In this document: positions 60,454 through 64,000 of the stretch, one piece after another
How positions within the stretch are numbered: the stretch's first letter is position 1
How the letters are laid out: each line of letters opens with the position of its first letter
NCBI GenBank assembly: GCA_963736455.1
Contig: CAVTON010000001.1
Location: 124,001 to 188,000, forward strand
DNA from: DAHUXD01 sp963736455
GTDB lineage: Bacteria > Acidobacteriota > Thermoanaerobaculia > UBA5066 > Gp7-AA6
Reading direction: 5' to 3'
Length of the DNA stretch: 64,000 nucleotides
The notes under the pieces: model-generated
Told to the model about the DNA's origin: nothing
Database searches by the model: none
What the model saw: the letters and a program-made list of their open reading frames with translations, nothing else
Program-made: the position numbers and the translations under genes

Positions 60454-60915
60454 TCACGCGCGGCGACGCGTGCGGGAGGCCTTCTTCGCCGACTGCGAGC
60501 GGGCTCGTGATCCTCGGCGCTTCGCTGCGGCCTTCGATTGCCGCGAAACGGACGCCTTCGAGGCGGCCGAGTGCCCCTCGCGGCGGAGGGCCTTCGTGGT
60601 CGCCCGCGATCTCGCCGGCGACGGCTTGCTCCGGCTCGCCGAGGAGTCGCGCCTGGCCGCCCGGATGGTCTTCGCGGGTGCGGAGCCCTTCTTCGGCGGC
60701 GGAAGGTCGACCCCGGCGCGGCGCGCCTTGGAGAGGCCGATCGCGATCGCCTGCCGGGCGGAGCGGGCTCCGTGCTTGTGCTCGCGCACGTGGTGCATCT
60801 CTTCCTCGACGAACTCTCCGGCCTGAGTCGAAGGAGACTTGCCTTCGCTCGCATCCCGGTGGGCCATGTCGAGAGCCTCCTCGTCGGTTTCGTTGTGCCG
60901 TGGCCGTTGTTTCAT
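60454..60915 (-). CDS. Basic DUF6496-like protein with Lys/Arg/Ala/Ser tail
   Basis: The 153-residue protein has a conserved N-terminal module (SPSTQAGEFVEEEMHHVREHKHGARSARQAIAIGLSKARRAGV, about 28-70) of the DUF6496 kind, then a strongly basic, repetitive Lys/Arg/Ser/Ala tail (about 75-153) like histone H1-type C-termini. It may bind nucleic acid, but no function is established. GAGGTG stands 6 nt before the ATG at 60915. It follows trmB on the same strand after 65 nt. Confidence 0.75.
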   Translation of the reverse strand: MKQRPRHNETDEEALDMAHRDASEGKSPSTQAGEFVEEEMHHVREHKHGARSARQAIAIGLSKARRAGVDLPPPKKGSAPAKTIRAARRDSSASRSKPSPARSRATTKALRREGHSAASKASVSRQSKAAAKRRGSRARSQSAKKASRTRRRA

Positions 60916-60980
60916 GCGTCACCTCGGTCCTCGGGGAACGCAAGACGCTTGCCAGCCGAGGGCGCGTCGCCGACTCCGCC

Positions 60981-61625
60981 TCAGCCGCCCGTGCGCCGGA
61001 GAAGGAATCGCCAGATCGGCCGCCCCTCCTTCTCGTACTTGAGCTCGTAGTTGGTCGGCGCCGGCGCCGGCAGCGACGCCCAGTCGATTCGTTCGAGCGA
61101 GGGCACGGTCTCGACGAGCGACTCCAGATCGGCGCCGTAATCGGGGTGGTCGGTGGCGATGCGAAGGGCGCCTCCCTCGATCAGGCGCGAGGCGGCGATT
61201 TCGAGGAAGACGCCGTCGAGCAGACGGCGCTTCTTCTGCTTCTTCTTCGGCCAGGGATCGGGAAAATAAACGTGAAACGCGGCCACACTGCGGAGGGCGA
61301 GCGCCGTCTCGACGAAGAGCCGCGCGTCGGCGCGCAGGATCGCGGCGTTCGGCAGCGCGGACCGCTCGACGCGCTCCCGGCACAGTCGGTAGTACGAGAG
61401 CGACCGTTCCACGCCGAGGAAGTCGCGGTCGGGATGCGCCCGGGCGGAGGCGAGCAGGAAGCGGGCCTTGCCGCTGCCGATCTCGACCTCGAGCGGAGCG
61501 CTCCGGCCGAAGCGCCGCTCGGCATCGAACGGCCGCGGGGGCCACAGCTCCTCGTCCGGTGATCCGGGAAACCGACCCGGCGAAGGCGCTGTGCTACCCT
61601 GATTTCGCAAGCCCGCGATTGTCAT
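60981..61625 (-). CDS. trmB: tRNA (guanine-N7)-methyltransferase
   Basis: TrmB methylates G46 of many tRNAs with SAM. The 214-residue protein has the SAM-binding VEIGSGKARFLLA, the FPDPWPKKKQKKRRL motif, and the C-terminal RIATDHPDYGADL and TNYELKYEKEGRPIWRF segments. The ATG at 61625 overlaps the ferredoxin ATG on the opposite strand through the shared CATG. The frame runs further upstream without homology. A short N-terminal addition before the conserved core is poorly conserved and may be longer or shorter than given. Confidence 0.9.
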   Translation of the reverse strand: MTIAGLRNQGSTAPSPGRFPGSPDEELWPPRPFDAERRFGRSAPLEVEIGSGKARFLLASARAHPDRDFLGVERSLSYYRLCRERVERSALPNAAILRADARLFVETALALRSVAAFHVYFPDPWPKKKQKKRRLLDGVFLEIAASRLIEGGALRIATDHPDYGADLESLVETVPSLERIDWASLPAPAPTNYELKYEKEGRPIWRFLLRRTGG

Positions 61626-61917
61626 GCCCACGATCGTCTTCGTCAACGAAGGGAAGGCCGGTGTGGTCGCGGAAGGCACCACGGTCCTGCAGGCGGCGCT
61701 CGATCTGGGCGTGAAGATCAGCCACGTCTGCGGGGGCAACGGCACCTGCTCCACCTGCCGGGTCGAGGTCGTCGTCGGGAGCGAGTGTCTGTCGGCGATC
61801 AATCCTCAGGAGAGGGCCTACGACATGGGCGACGGGCGGCGCCTCGGCTGTCAGGCCCGGGTCCACGGCAACTGCGCCGTGCGGGCGCTGATGATCCCCA
61901 AGGTCGAGCTCTACTAG
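61624..61917 (+). CDS. 2Fe-2S ferredoxin
   Basis: The 97-residue protein is a beta-grasp 2Fe-2S ferredoxin. The cluster ligands are spaced C-x5-C-x2-C in HVCGGNGTCSTCRVEV with a fourth Cys in RLGCQARV. Its start is at CATG, shared with trmB on the other strand. Its TAG stop overlaps the stop of the dehydrogenase on the other strand through the palindrome CTAG (61914-61917). It has no room for a promoter outside trmB. The redox partner is unknown. Confidence 0.9.
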   Translation: MPTIVFVNEGKAGVVAEGTTVLQAALDLGVKISHVCGGNGTCSTCRVEVVVGSECLSAINPQERAYDMGDGRRLGCQARVHGNCAVRALMIPKVELY

Positions 61918-62918
61918 GCGAGCCGCTCGGCCACGGCTTGCGCGAACTCCCGGGTTCCCGTCGAACCTCCGAGGTCCGGCGTCTTCACGCCCGCGCGGAA
62001 CGTGTCGAACAGGGCCCGCTCCAGCCGGTCGGCGTCGCTGCCGAGGTCGAGGTAGCGAAGCATCAGGATCGCGGACATCAGGAGCGCCGTCGGGTTGGCC
62101 TTGTTCTGTCCGGCGATGTCGGGAGCGGTCCCGTGCACCGCTTCGAAGATCGCGCCCTCCAGGCCGAGATTCGCGCCGGGCACCAGTCCGAGGCCTCCGA
62201 CCAGGCCGGCCGCGAGGTCGGACACGATGTCGCCGTAGAGGTTCTCGAGCACGAGCACGTCGAAGGTCTCGGGGTTCATCACGAGACGCATGCAGGCCGC
62301 GTCGACGATGCGGTCGTCGGCCGCGACCTCCGGATAGTTCTCGGCGACCCGCCGGAAGCACTCGAGGAACAGGCCGTCCGAGAGCTTCATGATGTTGGCC
62401 TTGTGAATCGCCGTGACGCGCCGCCGCCCATGGTCTCGGGCGTATTCGAACGCGAACCGGGCGATCCGGGTCGAGGCCACCTCGGTGATGATCTTGAGAG
62501 ACTCGACGACTCCCGGGACGACCGTATGCTCGAGCCCGCTGTAGAGCGACTCCGTGTTCTCGCGCACGATGACGAGATCCACGTTCTGAAAACGACTCTC
62601 GACCGCCGGCACGTTCTTGACGGGACGCAGGTTCGCGTAGAGCTGGAGCGCCTGGCGCAGCCTCACGTTCACCGACTGAAAGCCCTTTCCGACGGGCGTG
62701 CCGACCGGTCCCTTCAGCGCGACGCCCGTGCGCCGGATGGCGGCGAGCGCCGCCGGCGGGAGCGGATCGCCGTCCCGTCTTTCGGCCTCGCGGCCGACGA
62801 CGACTTCCTCGAACGCGATCGGGACGCCGGCGGAGGCCAGGATCGAGACGACGGCGTCGGCGACTTCCGGGCCGATGCCGTCGCCGCGGATGAGCGTGAC
62901 CGTGCGCGCCGCGCTCAC
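61914..62918 (-). CDS. NAD-dependent isocitrate/isopropylmalate-family dehydrogenase
   Basis: The 334-residue oxidative decarboxylase belongs to the isocitrate/isopropylmalate dehydrogenase superfamily. Motifs are GDGIGPEV, KGPVGTPVGKGFQSVNVRLRQ (with the Ser-x-Asn of isocitrate-binding enzymes), RENTESLYSGLEH, the catalytic Lys-containing IHKANIMKLSDGLF and EAVHGTAPDIAGQNKANP. The NAD-linked IDH3 type is the closest match; homoisocitrate or isopropylmalate activity is not excluded. GTG at 62918 overlaps the CorC-type stop by GTGA. Confidence 0.87.
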   Translation of the reverse strand: MSAARTVTLIRGDGIGPEVADAVVSILASAGVPIAFEEVVVGREAERRDGDPLPPAALAAIRRTGVALKGPVGTPVGKGFQSVNVRLRQALQLYANLRPVKNVPAVESRFQNVDLVIVRENTESLYSGLEHTVVPGVVESLKIITEVASTRIARFAFEYARDHGRRRVTAIHKANIMKLSDGLFLECFRRVAENYPEVAADDRIVDAACMRLVMNPETFDVLVLENLYGDIVSDLAAGLVGGLGLVPGANLGLEGAIFEAVHGTAPDIAGQNKANPTALLMSAILMLRYLDLGSDADRLERALFDTFRAGVKTPDLGGSTGTREFAQAVAERLA

Positions 62919-64000
62919 GAGACTTCCCGTTTCTCGGGAGCGGGAGGCAGGATCATGCGGACCTTACGGATCGAGGTCGGCGTCGCGTCCTCGACGACGA
63001 AGTCGGCGAAGCGGCCCTTCCAGCGCTCGCCCCGGCGCGGAATGCGGCCGAAGCGCAGCATCAGGTGGCCGGCGATCGTCTCCGCCTCGTCGCGGGGCAG
63101 CCGGATTCCGAACTGCTCCTCGAGCTCGTCGAGACGAAGGCTGCCCTCGAGGAGGTAGGTCCGCTCGCCGGCGGCCTCGAAGCCCGGCTTCTCCTCGTCG
63201 TACTCGTCCTGGATCGGCCCGAGCAGCTCCTCGATGGCATCCTCGATGGTGACCAGCCCGGCCGTTCCGCCGTGCTCGTCCACGACCACGGCCATGTGCG
63301 TCCGCCGGCGGCGCATCTCGCGGAAGAGGTCCTCGGCGCGCTTGAACTCGGGCACGAGGAAGGGGGGATCCAGGTACTTCGTCAGCTCGAAGCCCTTCTC
63401 GTCGGCATCGGACAGGTCGAAGAGGTCCTTCGCGTGCAGGATCCCGACGATGTTGTCGATCGAGCCGCGATAGACGGGCAGCCGCGACAGTTTCTGTTCG
63501 CGCAGCAGGGCCTTCAGGTTCTCGAACCCCGCGGTCTCGGGCAGCGCGACGATCTTGGTGCGCGGCACCATGATGTCGCGGACGGTCTTATCGCCGAATT
63601 CGACGACCTTGTGGAGCAGCCGCGTCTCCTCCCTGTGGATGACGCCCTCGTCGGCGCCGAGGTTGAAGACGCTCTTGAGCTCCTCTTCGGTCAGGCCTTT
63701 CTGGGCCTGCGGGACGCCGAAGAGGATCAGCAGGCGGTTGGTGAGCCGAACGCAGACTTCGGCCACCGGAGAGAGGACCCGCATCATCCAGGCCAGCGGC
63801 AGGGCGACGGCCCGGGACACCGAGACCGGAGAGGCCGCGCCGATCGCCTTGGGCGTCATCTCGGCGAAGATGAAGAGGGTGACGGTGGTGAACAGAATCG
63901 AGATCAGGACGCCGTAGCGCGCCCCGAACCACCCGCTCGCGAGAGTCGTCGCCGAGGCCGACGCCGCCGAGAGGAAGAGGTTCTGCCCGATGAGGATGAC
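62915..64000 (-). CDS. CNNM/CBS-domain CorC-family protein (5' end outside window)
   Basis: The frame is open to the window end, giving 361 residues of the C-terminal part. It starts inside the membrane CNNM domain (LISILFTTVTLFIFAEMTPKA), then the two CBS domains (LKSVFNLGADEGVIHREE, VRDIMVPRTKIVALP, RRTHMAVVVDEHGGTAGLVTIEDAIEELLG) and the C-terminal CorC_HlyC domain (LLEGSLRLDELEEQFGIRLP). Such proteins are linked to magnesium or cobalt efflux and are often misnamed hemolysins. It is followed by the dehydrogenase in the same transcript (GTGA overlap). Confidence 0.93.
   Translation of the reverse strand, partial: VILIGQNLFLSAASASATTLASGWFGARYGVLISILFTTVTLFIFAEMTPKAIGAASPVSVSRAVALPLAWMMRVLSPVAEVCVRLTNRLLILFGVPQAQKGLTEEELKSVFNLGADEGVIHREETRLLHKVVEFGDKTVRDIMVPRTKIVALPETAGFENLKALLREQKLSRLPVYRGSIDNIVGILHAKDLFDLSDADEKGFELTKYLDPPFLVPEFKRAEDLFREMRRRRTHMAVVVDEHGGTAGLVTIEDAIEELLGPIQDEYDEEKPGFEAAGERTYLLEGSLRLDELEEQFGIRLPRDEAETIAGHLMLRFGRIPRRGERWKGRFADFVVEDATPTSIRKVRMILPPAPEKREVS

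Overview
The window is GC-rich, gene-dense bacterial chromosome, almost entirely core and housekeeping genes. It holds about 58 protein genes and one tRNA gene, and no gene-free stretch exceeds 300 bases. The best guess for the source is Acidobacteriota, possibly a Thermoanaerobaculia- or Holophagae-like lineage. The reasons are a secreted VWFA protein of the Acidobacteria-typical TIGR03436 kind (16496-18247), a TonB with a Val-Glu-Gly-Gly repeat linker beside ExbB and two ExbD proteins, an MglA-type GTPase, a CarD regulator, and an HD-GYP/PilT-type gene set. Nothing looks recently acquired: I see no insertion sequence, phage, CRISPR array or defence island.

Layout. 1-5705 (+): end of hisS, then aspS, aroB, an HD-GYP sensor and a TPR lipoprotein, each overlapping the next by 4 nt. 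5759-10557 (+): ftsY, ribD, ribE, an unrecognised gene and hemW. 10570-10702: a short repeat cluster. 10730-16244 (-): TPR lipoprotein, tonB, exbB, exbD, exbD, and the proton-pumping pyrophosphatase hppA; tonB is frameshifted in a homopolymer. 16496-20348 (+): VWFA protein, nnr, tsaE. 20335-21525 (-): outer-membrane barrel and TlpA-like thioredoxin. 21602-25407 (+): asparaginase, UbiD-like decarboxylase and a degenerate NtrC-like regulator. 25436-26763 (-): tRNA-Leu(CAA) and a YeiH-like transporter. 26800-32070 (+): oxidoreductase, aminotransferase, carD with a clear promoter and terminator, TPR protein, small zinc-motif protein, rarA.

32075-43123 (-): guaB, secA, M23 peptidase, comM, LysM transglycosylase, an MglA-type GTPase with a long C-terminal extension, and a DUF2520 protein. 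43158-50372 (+): CIRCE-controlled hrcA-grpE-dnaK-dnaJ-prmA-rsmE, then ilvE. 50522-56943 (+): a PilT/PilU-type ATPase, recX (no standard start codon), alaS, a lytic transglycosylase and a TPR-AIM24 protein. 56975-59793 (-): polysaccharide deacetylase and phosphohexomutase. 59886-60449 (+): pgsA. 60454-64000: a basic DUF6496-like protein, trmB, a 2Fe-2S ferredoxin (+), an NAD-type isocitrate/isopropylmalate dehydrogenase and a CorC-type protein cut by the window end.

The functional themes are translation (hisS, aspS, alaS, tRNA-Leu, prmA, rsmE, trmB, tsaE), envelope and secretion (ftsY, secA, pgsA, TonB/ExbBD, peptidoglycan enzymes), proteostasis, and cofactor synthesis (riboflavin, NAD(P)HX repair). 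I did not find a convincing undescribed multi-gene system. The most unusual single loci are the degenerate NtrC-like regulator, the extended MglA-type GTPase, the uncharacterised gene between ribE and hemW, the recX start, and the ferredoxin gene whose two ends overlap opposite-strand genes.
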